The notes beneath the pieces were generated by a model, which did not search any database, had not been told where the DNA came from, and was given only the letters and a program-made list of their open reading frames with translations. The translations under genes and the position numbers were made by a program. Positions 16,335 through 24,354 of a stretch of 64,000 bases of DNA are shown here, one piece after another. The first letter of the stretch is position 1, and every line of letters starts with the position of its first letter. The stretch covers positions 675,501 to 739,500 of the forward strand of contig NZ_CP059452.1 of assembly GCF_022023855.1 (NCBI RefSeq). The letters run 5' to 3'. This DNA comes from Azospirillum brasilense. GTDB lineage: Bacteria > Pseudomonadota > Alphaproteobacteria > Azospirillales > Azospirillaceae.

Positions 16335-17321
16335 TCAGGCGGGAGTCGGGGCCTGCTCCGGCAGGACGCCGGCCTGTTTCAGCTCCCGCCAGAAGTCAGC
16401 CGGGATCGGCTGCTTCATCAACGCGACATTCTCATGGACGCGCGGCGGGTTCTTGGTGCCCGGAATGACCGAGGCGACGACCGGGTGCGCCGCGCAGAAT
16501 TGCAGGGCCGCCGCCCGCAGGTCCACACCGTGCCGTTTGGCGATCTCGGCCAGACGGTCGCGTGCCGCCACCTTGTCCGGCGGGGCTTCCTGGTACTCGA
16601 AGTTCTTGCCCCCGGCGATCAGGCCGGAGTTGTAGGGGCCGCCGACCACGACGTGGACGCCGCGTTCCTGGCAGCGCGGGAACAGGGTGTCCAGCGCCGG
16701 CTGGTTCAGCAGGCTGTAGCGCCCGGCCAGCAGGAAGACGTCCGGGTCGGCCCGCTCCAGCGCCATCACGCAGGGCTCCACCCGGTTGACGCCCAGACCC
16801 CAGCCGCGGATCACGCCCTCCTCGCGAAGCCGGGTCAGGGCCACGGCGGCGCCCTTCATGGCGGTGTCGAACACCTCCAGCCAGCGGTCGCCGTGGGCGT
16901 CCTCCGCGCAGTCATGAATGTAGGCGATGTCGATGCGCGCCATGCCCAGCCGTTGCAGGCTGTCCTCGATGGAGCGGCGCACCCCGTCGGCGGTGTAGTC
17001 GTAGTCCACCCGGAAGGGCAGCCCCTTCACGAAGGGGCCGTGCTGGCCGCCCTTGCTGGAATCGGCGCGCAGCAGGCGCCCGACCTTGGTGGACAGGACG
17101 AAGTCGTCGCGCGGACGGTTGCGCAGGACATGGCCGAACCGGTGCTCCGATATGCCGGGGCCATACTCCGGCGCCGTGTCGAAATAGCGGATGCCGGCGT
17201 CCCAGGCGGCGGCCAGCGTGGCCTCCGCCACGTCGTCCGGCACCTCCTCGAACATGTTGCCGAGCGGAGCGCCACCAAACCCGATGGGTCCGGGCGGAGC
17301 GAAATGCTTGCTGTCCGGCAT
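16335..17321 (-). CDS. Aldo/keto reductase
   Basis: A 328-residue NAD(P)-dependent TIM-barrel oxidoreductase. The catalytic tetrad is visible: Asp and Tyr in RYFDTAPEYG, Lys in VLSTKVGRLL and His in AYIHDC. The cofactor-side region is seen near VASVIPGTKNP. The overall pattern, including GPGISEHRFGHVLRNRPRDDF, resembles D-threo-aldose 1-dehydrogenase (L-fucose/D-arabinose type) and pyridoxal 4-dehydrogenase; an aldose is the favoured substrate but not proven. Start ATG 17321 has GAGAGG upstream. No sugar transport genes are adjacent. Confidence 0.88.
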   Translation of the reverse strand: MPDSKHFAPPGPIGFGGAPLGNMFEEVPDDVAEATLAAAWDAGIRYFDTAPEYGPGISEHRFGHVLRNRPRDDFVLSTKVGRLLRADSSKGGQHGPFVKGLPFRVDYDYTADGVRRSIEDSLQRLGMARIDIAYIHDCAEDAHGDRWLEVFDTAMKGAAVALTRLREEGVIRGWGLGVNRVEPCVMALERADPDVFLLAGRYSLLNQPALDTLFPRCQERGVHVVVGGPYNSGLIAGGKNFEYQEAPPDKVAARDRLAEIAKRHGVDLRAAALQFCAAHPVVASVIPGTKNPPRVHENVALMKQPIPADFWRELKQAGVLPEQAPTPA

Positions 17322-17382
17322 GACCGACCTCTCGTTGTTCCGTGCGTGTGCGGGATCCCAGTCTGCGCTCCGGCGGCGCTTC

Positions 17383-17421
17383 CCTCAACATGGGGCCTCA
17401 ACATCGGCCCTCAACATCGGG
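17383..17421. repeat. Three 13-bp tandem repeats
   Basis: CCTCAACAT begins at 17383, 17396 and 17409, each followed by four GC-rich bases (gggg, cggc, cggg), so the period is exactly 13 bp. It lies in the divergent region between the aldo/keto reductase and the chemoreceptor. The regular spacing is iteron-like. Confidence 0.75.
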
Positions 17422-17442
17422 ATGGTTCCGGCGTTCCCATTC

Positions 17443-17567
17443 GCAACTTGCCGACGTGGGCGTAGCAATTTGCGACACGGATGGGAGCGCGTTGGCAAAT
17501 TGCAACGGTTGGGAAGGAACAACCGCGCAGCCCACTCGGGATTTTTGCTGGGTGGAACAGCAATTGC
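17443..17567. promoter_or_regulatory. Cluster of GCAA-TTGC palindromes
   Basis: Four short palindromes: GCAACTTGC (17443), GCAATTTGC (17465), GCAAATTGC (17495) and GCAATTGC (17560). The second and third also form one perfect 9-bp inverted repeat across 21 nt. With the 13-bp tandem repeats they fill the 342-bp divergent region before the chemoreceptor gene, which otherwise contains no convincing gene. They look like multiple sites for one regulator. Confidence 0.55.
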
Positions 17568-17663
17568 GCGGAGATTGGGAGTTGGTACGGAATTTGAGAA
17601 TGATTTGATCCGGTGCGGGCGACCGACGCCGAACAAAAAATACCCCAGGCAGGACATCCCATC

Positions 17664-19691
17664 ATGACCACCTCCCTTCGTGCCTTCGCGAATTTGCGCA
17701 CCGCAACCAAGGTCTACACCGGCTTCGGGGTCACGCTGGCCCTTCTGGTCACGTTGGGAGCGGTTTCCTGGAGCGGCCTTCGGTCCAACGATACAGCGCT
17801 GCGCAGCTACGCGGCGCAGTCCAACATCACGGTGACGTTGGGAGAGGCCGATACCGCGCTGTCCGACGCGCTGGGAGCGGCAGCGGAGTTTCTCGTTTCC
17901 GGCACGGACGGCGCGGCCAACCGATTCCGCGCGACAGCCGGCGAGTTCCGCCGGCAGTTGGACAAGGCGGCCCCCGGCATCGGCGATTCGGCCGATCGTC
18001 AGGCGGTGGAGGAGATCCGCGGGCTGGAGCGGGACTTCCTGACCGGCTTCGACCGTCTGGTCGCCCTGCGCACGGAACGGGACGGCATCGTTGCGGAGGT
18101 GGTCAACAAGCTGGGCGCCGACATTCGCCGGACGTTGAGCGATCTGGTGACGGCGGAACGGCAGACCGGCAATCTGGACCGCACCGTTCAGGCCGCGGGC
18201 GTCAGCGAGCAGTATCTGCTGGTGCGCGTTCTGGTCGCACGCTTCGTGACCGAGACGAAGCCCGAGGATCTGGTCCGCATCCGCCAGGATCTGGCGTCAG
18301 TGGCTGCCGACGTCGAGGGCGAAGCCAAGGGCTGGGCCGACTCCCCGGGCGCCGCCAAGCGCACCGAGGTGCTCGCCAAGCTGCCGCGCTACACCGCCGG
18401 CATCGAGCGCATCGCCGCCATCGCCGAGGAGATGACACGCGTCAACGCCGACACGCTGACCCGCGCCGGCGCCCAGATCAATGGGAAGATCGGGTCGATC
18501 CGCCAGCACTCCACCGAGGTCCTGAAGGGGCTGGAGGTCAGCGCCGCCGCCGCGGTGACCGCCGCCGAGCGGCAGGGCGCCGCGGTGACCGCCGCCGCCG
18601 TGGCGCTGGGCCTGCTGCTGGCCTGGATGATCTCGCGGGCGATCACCCGTCCGCTTGGCGCCATAACCGGGGCGATGGGCCGGCTGGCCGAAGGCGACCG
18701 GACGGTGCAGGTGGACGAGGGGTGGCGAAAGGACGAGATCGGGGCGCTGGCCCGCGCCCTCCAAGTCTTCAAGTCGAACGCCGAGGAGATGGAGCGCATG
18801 CGCAAGGCGCAGGAGGAGGCCGAACGCCAAGCCACCGAGCAGCGCCGCGCCACCATGATCCGCATGGCCGACACCTTCGAAGCGACCGTCCAGGGCATCG
18901 TCGAGGCGGTGGCGAGCGCCGCCGGCGGCATGCACAACGCCGCCAGCACCCTGTCCGGCACCGCGTCGGACGCCAGCGAGCGCTCGCTGCTGGTCGCCTC
19001 CGCCTCCGAGGAGGCGTCGGCCAACGTGCAGACCGTCGCCAGCGCGACGGAGGAGCTGTCGGCCTCCATCGCCGAAATCGGCCAGCAGGTGGAGATCTCC
19101 ACCCGCATCGCCGGTCAGGCGGTGACCGACGCGGAAGGCGCCGATCGCACCATGTGCGCCCTGGTCACCGCCGCCGAGCAGATCGGGCAGGTGGTGGAGA
19201 TCATCAGCGGCATCGCTGCCCAGACGAACCTGCTGGCGCTGAACGCGACCATCGAGGCGGCGCGGGCCGGCGAGGCGGGCAAGGGCTTCGCCGTGGTGGC
19301 GGGCGAGGTGAAGGCGCTGGCCAACCAGACCGCCAAGGCGACCGACGAGATCCAGTCGAAGGTGCAGGAGATCCAGCAGACCACCGGCGGCGCGCAGAAG
19401 GCCATCGGCAGCATCGGCCAGACCATCGCCCGGATGAGCGAGATCGCCACAACCATCGCCGCCGCCATCGAGGAGCAGGCCGCCGCGACCCGCGAGATCG
19501 CCAGCAGCGTCTCCCAGGCCGCCCAGGGGACGGAGGAGGTGTCGCGCAACATCGCCGGCGTCAGCACGGCGGTGTCGGAGACCGGCAGCGCCGCCAGTCA
19601 TGTCCACGGCACGTCGGAGGAACTGGCCGCCGAGGCCGTGCGCCTGCGCAGCGAGGTGCGCAGCTTCATCGCCACCGTCCGGGCCGCCTGA
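17664..19691 (+). CDS. Methyl-accepting chemotaxis protein
   Basis: A 675-residue chemoreceptor. Transmembrane helix 1 is near residues 13-35 (VYTGFGVTLALLVTLGAVSW). A roughly 270-residue, helix-rich periplasmic sensor follows, then helix 2 (AAVALGLLLAWMISRAI), a HAMP domain (TRPLGAITGAMGRLAEGDRTV) and the cytoplasmic signalling domain. Its hairpin tip reads IAAQTNLLALNATIEAARAGEAGKGFAVVA. No CheB/CheR-binding pentapeptide is seen at the C-terminus (FIATVRAA). The ligand is unknown; the sensor resembles the helical type seen in many alphaproteobacterial receptors. ATG 17664 was chosen because the upstream in-frame residues look non-coding. Confidence 0.94.
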   Translation: MTTSLRAFANLRTATKVYTGFGVTLALLVTLGAVSWSGLRSNDTALRSYAAQSNITVTLGEADTALSDALGAAAEFLVSGTDGAANRFRATAGEFRRQLDKAAPGIGDSADRQAVEEIRGLERDFLTGFDRLVALRTERDGIVAEVVNKLGADIRRTLSDLVTAERQTGNLDRTVQAAGVSEQYLLVRVLVARFVTETKPEDLVRIRQDLASVAADVEGEAKGWADSPGAAKRTEVLAKLPRYTAGIERIAAIAEEMTRVNADTLTRAGAQINGKIGSIRQHSTEVLKGLEVSAAAAVTAAERQGAAVTAAAVALGLLLAWMISRAITRPLGAITGAMGRLAEGDRTVQVDEGWRKDEIGALARALQVFKSNAEEMERMRKAQEEAERQATEQRRATMIRMADTFEATVQGIVEAVASAAGGMHNAASTLSGTASDASERSLLVASASEEASANVQTVASATEELSASIAEIGQQVEISTRIAGQAVTDAEGADRTMCALVTAAEQIGQVVEIISGIAAQTNLLALNATIEAARAGEAGKGFAVVAGEVKALANQTAKATDEIQSKVQEIQQTTGGAQKAIGSIGQTIARMSEIATTIAAAIEEQAAATREIASSVSQAAQGTEEVSRNIAGVSTAVSETGSAASHVHGTSEELAAEAVRLRSEVRSFIATVRAA

Positions 19692-19754
19692 TCCGGCGGG
19701 ATGAGGGGATCGCCGCTTGTTCCGGTTCCCCTCCACCGGAAGGGTGGTAGGCTG

Positions 19755-19787
19755 AACCGAGGCGCCTGAGCAAAAGGCGTCTCGGTT
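19755..19787 (+). terminator. Hairpin after the chemoreceptor gene
   Basis: A 13-bp stem (19755-19767 with 19775-19787, one G-T pair, 7-nt loop) beginning AACCGAG and ending CTCGGTT. It lies 64 bp after the chemoreceptor stop. No strong T run follows. Confidence 0.65.
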
Positions 19788-19808
19788 GGGCGGCCGGGAT
19801 GGTCGGTC

Positions 19809-20948
19809 ATGGTGAGTAGGATTTCCCTGAGAGCCGCCTCCGGCTTTGTCCGGCGTTTCGCCGGGCTGGCTGGGGGCTACTGGGCGGGGCGGGACCGCTG
19901 GTCGGTATGGCTGCTGACGGCGGCTCTTCTGGCCCTGACGGTGGCGCAGGTGTCGGTCCCGGTCATGTTGAACCTGTGGAGCCAGCGCCTGTTCGACGCG
20001 CTGGAGCAGCGGGCGATGGACCGTTTGCCGGTCATGGCTGCGGCGGCCGGCGGCATTCTGCTGTTCAACATCGCCGTCACCGTGTCACATCTGTGGGTGA
20101 AGCGGCGCATCCAGTTCGGTTGGCGGGCGTGGCTGACCCGGCGCTTGGTCAGCGGTTGGCTGTCCGACGGGCGCGAACTGGCCCTCCCCTCCCGTCCAGG
20201 CGACCATGACAATCCGGACGGACGCATCGCCGAGGACGTCCGAATCGTCACCGAACTCGCCATCGACCTGGGCCATTCGTTGACCTACTGCCTGCTGCTT
20301 CTGATCAGCTTCTCCAGTATTTTGTGGCAACTTTCCGGTGTCGTGCATGTCACGCTCGGCGGCGTGAGCGTTCCGGTGCCCGGCCATCTGCTCCTCCTCG
20401 CCTTGGCCTTCTCCGCCGCCGGGACAGCCGCGGCCATCGCCGTCGCCCGGCCGCTCGTCCGCGCGGCGGAGCGCCGGCAAGGGCTGGAGGCCGATTTCCG
20501 CTTCGGGCTGGCGCGGGTTCGCGAGAACGCCCCGGTCATCGCCCGGCAGCATGGCGAGGCCGTCGAGCGCAGCCGGATGGCCCTGCTGTTCGGCGGGGTG
20601 CGCCGTGGCTGGGAGCGGCAGACCGCCGCGCTGGTCCGCGTGATGGCCTTCGGCGCGTCCTATTCGGTGCTGTCCACGGTCTTTCCCATCCTGGTGGTGG
20701 CGCCCCGCTACGTCGCGGGGGCCATCACGCTGGGGATGATGATGCAGACCGCGCAAGCCTTCCAGCAGGCCGTCGCGGCGCTGTCCTGGCCCATCGACAA
20801 TCTGGCGACCGTCGCCCAGTGGAAGGCGTCGGTGGAGCGCGTGCTGGGATTGAAGGAGGCGCTGGACGGGATCGCCCCCTTGCCCCCGGTCAAGGCGCGT
20901 GTCCCGGATTCGCTGTCCGATGGCGGCAACACCGCGCGGAAACGGTAA
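19809..20948 (+). CDS. SbmA/BacA-like ABC permease without an ATPase domain
   Basis: A 379-residue membrane protein matching the transmembrane half of the ABC_membrane_2 family (YddA, SbmA/BacA). About six hydrophobic helices are visible, plus the family signature DNPDGRIAEDVRIVTELA after helix 2-3. Full YddA-type proteins continue with a nucleotide-binding domain; here the frame stops shortly after the helices, with no Walker motifs. SbmA/BacA proteins also lack the ATPase and run on the proton gradient, importing peptides, bleomycin-like compounds and, for BacA, affecting symbiosis. Either that role or a truncated ABC exporter is possible. The ribosome site before ATG 19809 is weak. Confidence 0.78.
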   Translation: MVSRISLRAASGFVRRFAGLAGGYWAGRDRWSVWLLTAALLALTVAQVSVPVMLNLWSQRLFDALEQRAMDRLPVMAAAAGGILLFNIAVTVSHLWVKRRIQFGWRAWLTRRLVSGWLSDGRELALPSRPGDHDNPDGRIAEDVRIVTELAIDLGHSLTYCLLLLISFSSILWQLSGVVHVTLGGVSVPVPGHLLLLALAFSAAGTAAAIAVARPLVRAAERRQGLEADFRFGLARVRENAPVIARQHGEAVERSRMALLFGGVRRGWERQTAALVRVMAFGASYSVLSTVFPILVVAPRYVAGAITLGMMMQTAQAFQQAVAALSWPIDNLATVAQWKASVERVLGLKEALDGIAPLPPVKARVPDSLSDGGNTARKR

Positions 20949-20968
20949 AGCGGCCCGGCACTTTCCGT

Positions 20969-20999
20969 TTGACCTCAACTTAGCTTGAGGTTCTATCCT
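20969..20999 (+). promoter_or_regulatory. SoxR-type box within a 19-bp-spacer promoter
   Basis: The 18-bp element at 20973-20990 reads CCTCAACTTAGCTTGAGG and matches the enterobacterial SoxR box at 16 of 18 positions. It lies between a -35 (TTGACC, 20969-20974) and a -10 (TATCCT, 20994-20999) separated by 19 bp, the over-long spacing typical of MerR-family activation. Transcription would start near 21006 and read the HPP-CBS gene at 21038. Confidence 0.8.
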
Positions 21000-21037
21000 G
21001 CCGCCGCACGCCGAAACCTTGGGAGGGACCGGGCCGA

Positions 21038-22222
21038 ATGCACCGCGAGATACGGCTCCTGCTGCGCCGCTGGAAAATCACTCTGCTGAAGAAACGCGAA
21101 AACCGCCGCCGCCTTGCCCTGTTCAGGCCCATCCTGCCCGGCGCGAACCTGAAGGACCGGCTGATCGCCTGCTGCGGCGCCATGCTCGGCCTCGCCGCGA
21201 CGGGCCTGCTCTGCCACAACCTGCTGACCCACATCACCAGCGCGCCGGCCCTGGTGGCGCCCATGGGGGCGTCGGCGGTTCTGCTGTTCGCGGTGCCGGC
21301 CAGTCCGCTGGCTCAGCCCTGGTCGATCATCGGCGGCAACACCCTGTCGGCGCTGGTCGGGGTGATGGTTGCGGCGCTGATCCCCGACCCGATGCTGGCC
21401 GGCGGCGTGGCGGTGGCGCTGGCCATCGCGACCATGTCGATGACGCGCTGTCTGCACCCGCCGGGCGGCGCCGCCGCGCTGACCGCGGTGATCGGTGGAC
21501 CGGCGGTCGCGGCGTCGGGGATGCAGTTCGTGTTCTATCCGGTGGCCGTCAACTCCATCCTTCTGGTGCTGGCAGGCTGGACGTTCCACCGCTTCTCCGG
21601 CCATTCCTACCCGCACCGGGCGCCGCCCAAGCCGGCCAACAGCCATGGCACCGCCGATCCGCCCGCCCGGACGCGCGGCGGCCTGACCGCCGACGACCTG
21701 GACGAGGCGATCCGCGAGTTGGGGGAGGCGCTGGACGTCAACCGCGACGACCTGAGCGCCCTTCTGGAGAAGGCCGAACTTCACGCCATGGAGCGGATGC
21801 ACGGCGGGATCACCTGCGGCGATATCATGGCCCGCGATGTGGTGACGGTGAGTGCGGAGGCTCATCCGGAGGTGGCCCGTGCCCGCCTGATCGAGCACAG
21901 CTTCCGCACCCTGCCGGTGGTGGACCGGCGCAACGTGGTGGTTGGTCTGGTCGGGCACCAGCATCTGGTCGGGAACGCCGCGACGGTGGCCTCGGTGATG
22001 GCCCCGCCGGTGACCGCCGGCCCGGAAACCCCAGCCTTCCGCCTGCTCGGCCCACTGTCGGACGAGAGCACGCACGAGGTCGCCATCGTGGATGGGAGCG
22101 GCGGACTGCTGGGGGTGGTGACCCAGACGGACCTGCTGCTGGTGATGGCCCGCACGAACCTGCTGCAATCGTTGGACAGCGCCCGGAGCCCGGCTGCGCT
22201 GGTGGTGTCGGAAAGCCACTGA
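21038..22222 (+). CDS. HPP family membrane protein with paired CBS domains
   Basis: A 394-residue protein. Residues about 45-195 form the four-helix HPP domain, with PMGASAVLLFAVPASPLAQPWSIIGGN and the name-giving HPPGGAAALTAV. A linker with a helical segment (LTADDLDEAIRELGEALDV) leads to two CBS motifs (about 255-385: IMARDVVTVSAEAHPEVARARLIEHSFRTLPVVDR; STHEVAIVDGSGGLLGVVTQTDLL). A plant plastid HPP protein transports nitrite; bacterial members are mostly uncharacterised. CBS pairs usually bind adenine nucleotides, so transport could be gated by energy state (inference). ATG 21038 follows GGGAGGG. The upstream SoxR-type promoter suggests induction by redox-active compounds. Confidence 0.88.
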   Translation: MHREIRLLLRRWKITLLKKRENRRRLALFRPILPGANLKDRLIACCGAMLGLAATGLLCHNLLTHITSAPALVAPMGASAVLLFAVPASPLAQPWSIIGGNTLSALVGVMVAALIPDPMLAGGVAVALAIATMSMTRCLHPPGGAAALTAVIGGPAVAASGMQFVFYPVAVNSILLVLAGWTFHRFSGHSYPHRAPPKPANSHGTADPPARTRGGLTADDLDEAIRELGEALDVNRDDLSALLEKAELHAMERMHGGITCGDIMARDVVTVSAEAHPEVARARLIEHSFRTLPVVDRRNVVVGLVGHQHLVGNAATVASVMAPPVTAGPETPAFRLLGPLSDESTHEVAIVDGSGGLLGVVTQTDLLLVMARTNLLQSLDSARSPAALVVSESH

Positions 22223-22238
22223 ACCGCAACGGCAGCCC

Positions 22239-22270
22239 CGGCTCCGCGAGAAAATTTTCTCGCGGAGCCG
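22239..22270. terminator. 32-bp perfect palindrome with T tract
   Basis: A loopless 32-bp perfect palindrome whose core (22246-22263) is GCGAGAAAATTTTCTCGC. TCTTTTTT follows on the plus strand, as in a strong intrinsic terminator for the HPP-CBS gene. The same 18-bp core reappears at 24288, at the other end of parA-parB, so it may also serve partitioning. Confidence 0.8.
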
Positions 22271-22276
22271 TCTTTT

Positions 22277-23161
22277 TTACTCCCCTCCCCTGCCCTCCCC
22301 GGCGCCGAGGATCGCGTCGATGTCGTCGCGGATCGCGCGGAGCGTCTCCCGGTCGATGTCCGCCAGCGCCAAACCCTGTTCACGGACGCTGGCGACGGTC
22401 TGGCGCGCCCCGAACACCACCTTCGCCAGTGGCTTCGGCAGAGCGCTGCCGGTGGGAAGCGCGTTGCTGCGGGGCTTTGCCGCCACGGGCGCCGGAGTCT
22501 CCTCGTCGGCGGAGCGCCGGGTCATCTCCGTGACCAGCGCGTCCCAGCCGCGCAGCTGTTCGCCCTCCCCTTTCAGCCGGGCGATCTCCACCAGCCGGTA
22601 ACGCGCCGGGCGATGCAGCGGATACTCATCGCGGATGCGCTGCGGCAGGCGGCTGATGAGGAGCGCGCGGGAAATGTCCACCCGGTCCTTGCCGACGATC
22701 CGCCCGACATCCTCCTGCCGGTAGCCATGGCGCTCCATCAGCCGGGCGTAGGCGTCGCCCTCCTCGAAGGGCGACAGGTCGGCGCGGACGACGTTCTCGA
22801 TCAGCGCCAGCTCGTCCGACGCGCCGGTGACGGTGACGGCGTAGATGGTCGGGTGGCCGAGCGCCCGCACGGCGCGGAAGCGCCGCTCCCCGAAGACGAG
22901 CTGGAAGCGGCCGTCGCCCAACTGCTGCACGCCGACCGGCTGCGCCAGCCCATGCTGCGCGATGGAGGATTTCAGCGCCTCCATGTCCGCTTCGTCGAAA
23001 TGGCGGCGGGGCTGGTCGGGGTTGGTGACGATGCGGCCGACGTCGATCTCCACGACGACCGGGCCGCGGCGGTTGAAGCCCTGCCCGTCCTCGCGGGCTT
23101 GGCGCTCGGCCGCGGCGGTGGCCAGCACACCGGTGTTCGTCCGGGCCAGTTTACGCGACAT
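22277..23161 (-). CDS. parB: ParB-type partition protein
   Basis: A 294-residue ParB/RepB/Spo0J family protein. The N-terminal CTPase/ParB domain has ITNPDQPRRHF-like boxes (IVTNPDQPRRHFDEADMEAL), GERRFRAVRALGHP and ENVVRADLSPFEEGDAY. The helix-turn-helix follows (GYRQEDVGRIVGKDRVDISRALLISRLP). A charged C-terminal part probably dimerises. The start overlaps the end of parA by 11 nt, showing coupled translation. It would bind centromere sites and load onto DNA around them for segregation. The divergent box 2 sequence, compared with chromosomal ParB, suggests a plasmid or chromid system. Confidence 0.93.
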   Translation of the reverse strand: MSRKLARTNTGVLATAAAERQAREDGQGFNRRGPVVVEIDVGRIVTNPDQPRRHFDEADMEALKSSIAQHGLAQPVGVQQLGDGRFQLVFGERRFRAVRALGHPTIYAVTVTGASDELALIENVVRADLSPFEEGDAYARLMERHGYRQEDVGRIVGKDRVDISRALLISRLPQRIRDEYPLHRPARYRLVEIARLKGEGEQLRGWDALVTEMTRRSADEETPAPVAAKPRSNALPTGSALPKPLAKVVFGARQTVASVREQGLALADIDRETLRAIRDDIDAILGAGEGRGGE

Positions 23162-24185
23162 GGGCCATCACCTCCGGCATGCGGGCACGTTCCTGGATCA
23201 GCGCGTCGGCGACGGCCTGATAAACCTCGTAGCCCGGCGCGTCCGGCACCGCCTCCAGCGCGGCGCGCCCGGCGGCCACCGCCTGGGCGTAGACGGTCGC
23301 CCGCGGGATCGGGCCGAAGACGCGCAGCTTCGCGCCGAACAGGTTGCGGATGTCGTCCAGCGACGCCTGATCCTGGGTCAGCCGCGCGTTGAACATCGTC
23401 GGCAGGATGCCGAGCACGCTGACCCCCGGGTTTGCCCGGCGGCGGATCATGTCCAGGTTCTCCAGCAGGAACTCCACGCCGGCGACGCTCAGCATCTCCG
23501 TCTGGCAGGGAATGGCGACGGTGTTGGCGGCGGTCAGCGCGTTGCGCGCCAGCATGCCGAAATGCGGCGGGGTGTCCACGAAGATGAAATCATAGCTCTG
23601 CCGCGCCCCGCCATCCAGGCATTCACGGAGCGCGCAGTCCCCCGAGGACTGGCTTTGCAGCTCCGCCTCCGCGTCGCCCAGCCGCATGCCGCTGGGGATC
23701 ACGTCCAGCCCGCTGTCGGTGGTGACGATGTAGTCGCCGAGGTCGAAGTTTCTCCCCCGCGATTTCAGCGCCTCCACGGACGCTTTCAGCGCGTAGTAGA
23801 GGGTTTTTTCCTCGCGCTCGCGCTCGATGGAGTTGATGCCGAGATGGATGGTGGCGTTGGCCTGCGGGTCCGCGTCGATCAGCAGCACCTTGAAGTGCCG
23901 TGCGAGCAGGGTGGCGGTGTTGACGGTGAAGGCCGTCTTCCCCACGCCGCCCTTGCGGTTGGCCGCGGCACAGATCAGCGCCGGGCCATGCTGCGTCACC
24001 GTTCCGATCTTCTCCTGCAGCAGCAGGGAAATGACCGGAGCGGGGATCTTCTCGCTGCCGTTCTCCCAGCGCGAGATCTTCGCCTTGTCGTATTTCCGGC
24101 CGAGTTTTTCGTTCAGCCAAGCCGCGAAATCCGGCTGGTTCAGCGTCCGGCCTTCCCGGAACGCCTTGATGTCCTCGCCGCGCAT
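23151..24185 (-). CDS. parA: ParA-type partition ATPase with N-terminal helix-turn-helix
   Basis: A 344-residue ParA ATPase. The N-terminal about 60 residues include a helix-turn-helix (FAAWLNEKLGRKYDKAKISRWENG). The deviant Walker A is KGGVGKT at 78-84, followed by LLIDADPQANAT and the Walker B region FIFVDTPPHFG. The extra DNA-binding domain is the mark of type Ia plasmid ParA proteins, which also repress their own operon. This implies that the window sits on a plasmid or chromid. The inverted repeat at 24249-24285, 64 bp upstream, is a plausible auto-operator. Confidence 0.94.
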   Translation of the reverse strand: MRGEDIKAFREGRTLNQPDFAAWLNEKLGRKYDKAKISRWENGSEKIPAPVISLLLQEKIGTVTQHGPALICAAANRKGGVGKTAFTVNTATLLARHFKVLLIDADPQANATIHLGINSIEREREEKTLYYALKASVEALKSRGRNFDLGDYIVTTDSGLDVIPSGMRLGDAEAELQSQSSGDCALRECLDGGARQSYDFIFVDTPPHFGMLARNALTAANTVAIPCQTEMLSVAGVEFLLENLDMIRRRANPGVSVLGILPTMFNARLTQDQASLDDIRNLFGAKLRVFGPIPRATVYAQAVAAGRAALEAVPDAPGYEVYQAVADALIQERARMPEVMAHVA

Positions 24186-24248
24186 GGTTCATTCCCCTGC
24201 CTTGCCCCGAGGCCACTTTTGCGCGGCGCCGGAGTGCGGTCAAGACGG

Positions 24249-24285
24249 AATGTTGACTCCGGGGCAGGGGAGGGGAGTCAACATT
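24249..24285. promoter_or_regulatory. 12-bp inverted repeat upstream of parA
   Basis: AATGTTGACTCC at 24249-24260 is perfectly mirrored at 24274-24285 across 13 nt. It begins 64 bp before the parA start, so it may be the operator for ParA's N-terminal helix-turn-helix. It is also hairpin-capable. Confidence 0.6.
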
Positions 24286-24287
24286 CG

Positions 24288-24305
24288 GCGAGAAAATTTT
24301 CTCGC
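24288..24305. promoter_or_regulatory. 18-bp palindrome, candidate partition site
   Basis: GCGAGAAAATTTTCTCGC, identical to the core of the palindrome at 22246-22263. It lies between the parA upstream repeat and the M48 peptidase gene. The two copies bracket parA-parB, and I saw no third copy in the window. No sequence like the chromosomal parS was seen. Confidence 0.55.
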
Positions 24306-24354
24306 GGGAAACGCTCGGCGGGTGGTGCGACCGCGGCACCACCCGCTGCTCCGG

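Noticed and set aside
17383..17421. Short CRISPR-like array
   Set aside because: The 13-bp units are directly tandem, with no spacers of usual length and no cas genes.
22239..22270. Only an intrinsic terminator
   Set aside because: It does have a T tract, but the same 18-bp core at 24288 lacks one, so a simple terminator does not explain both.
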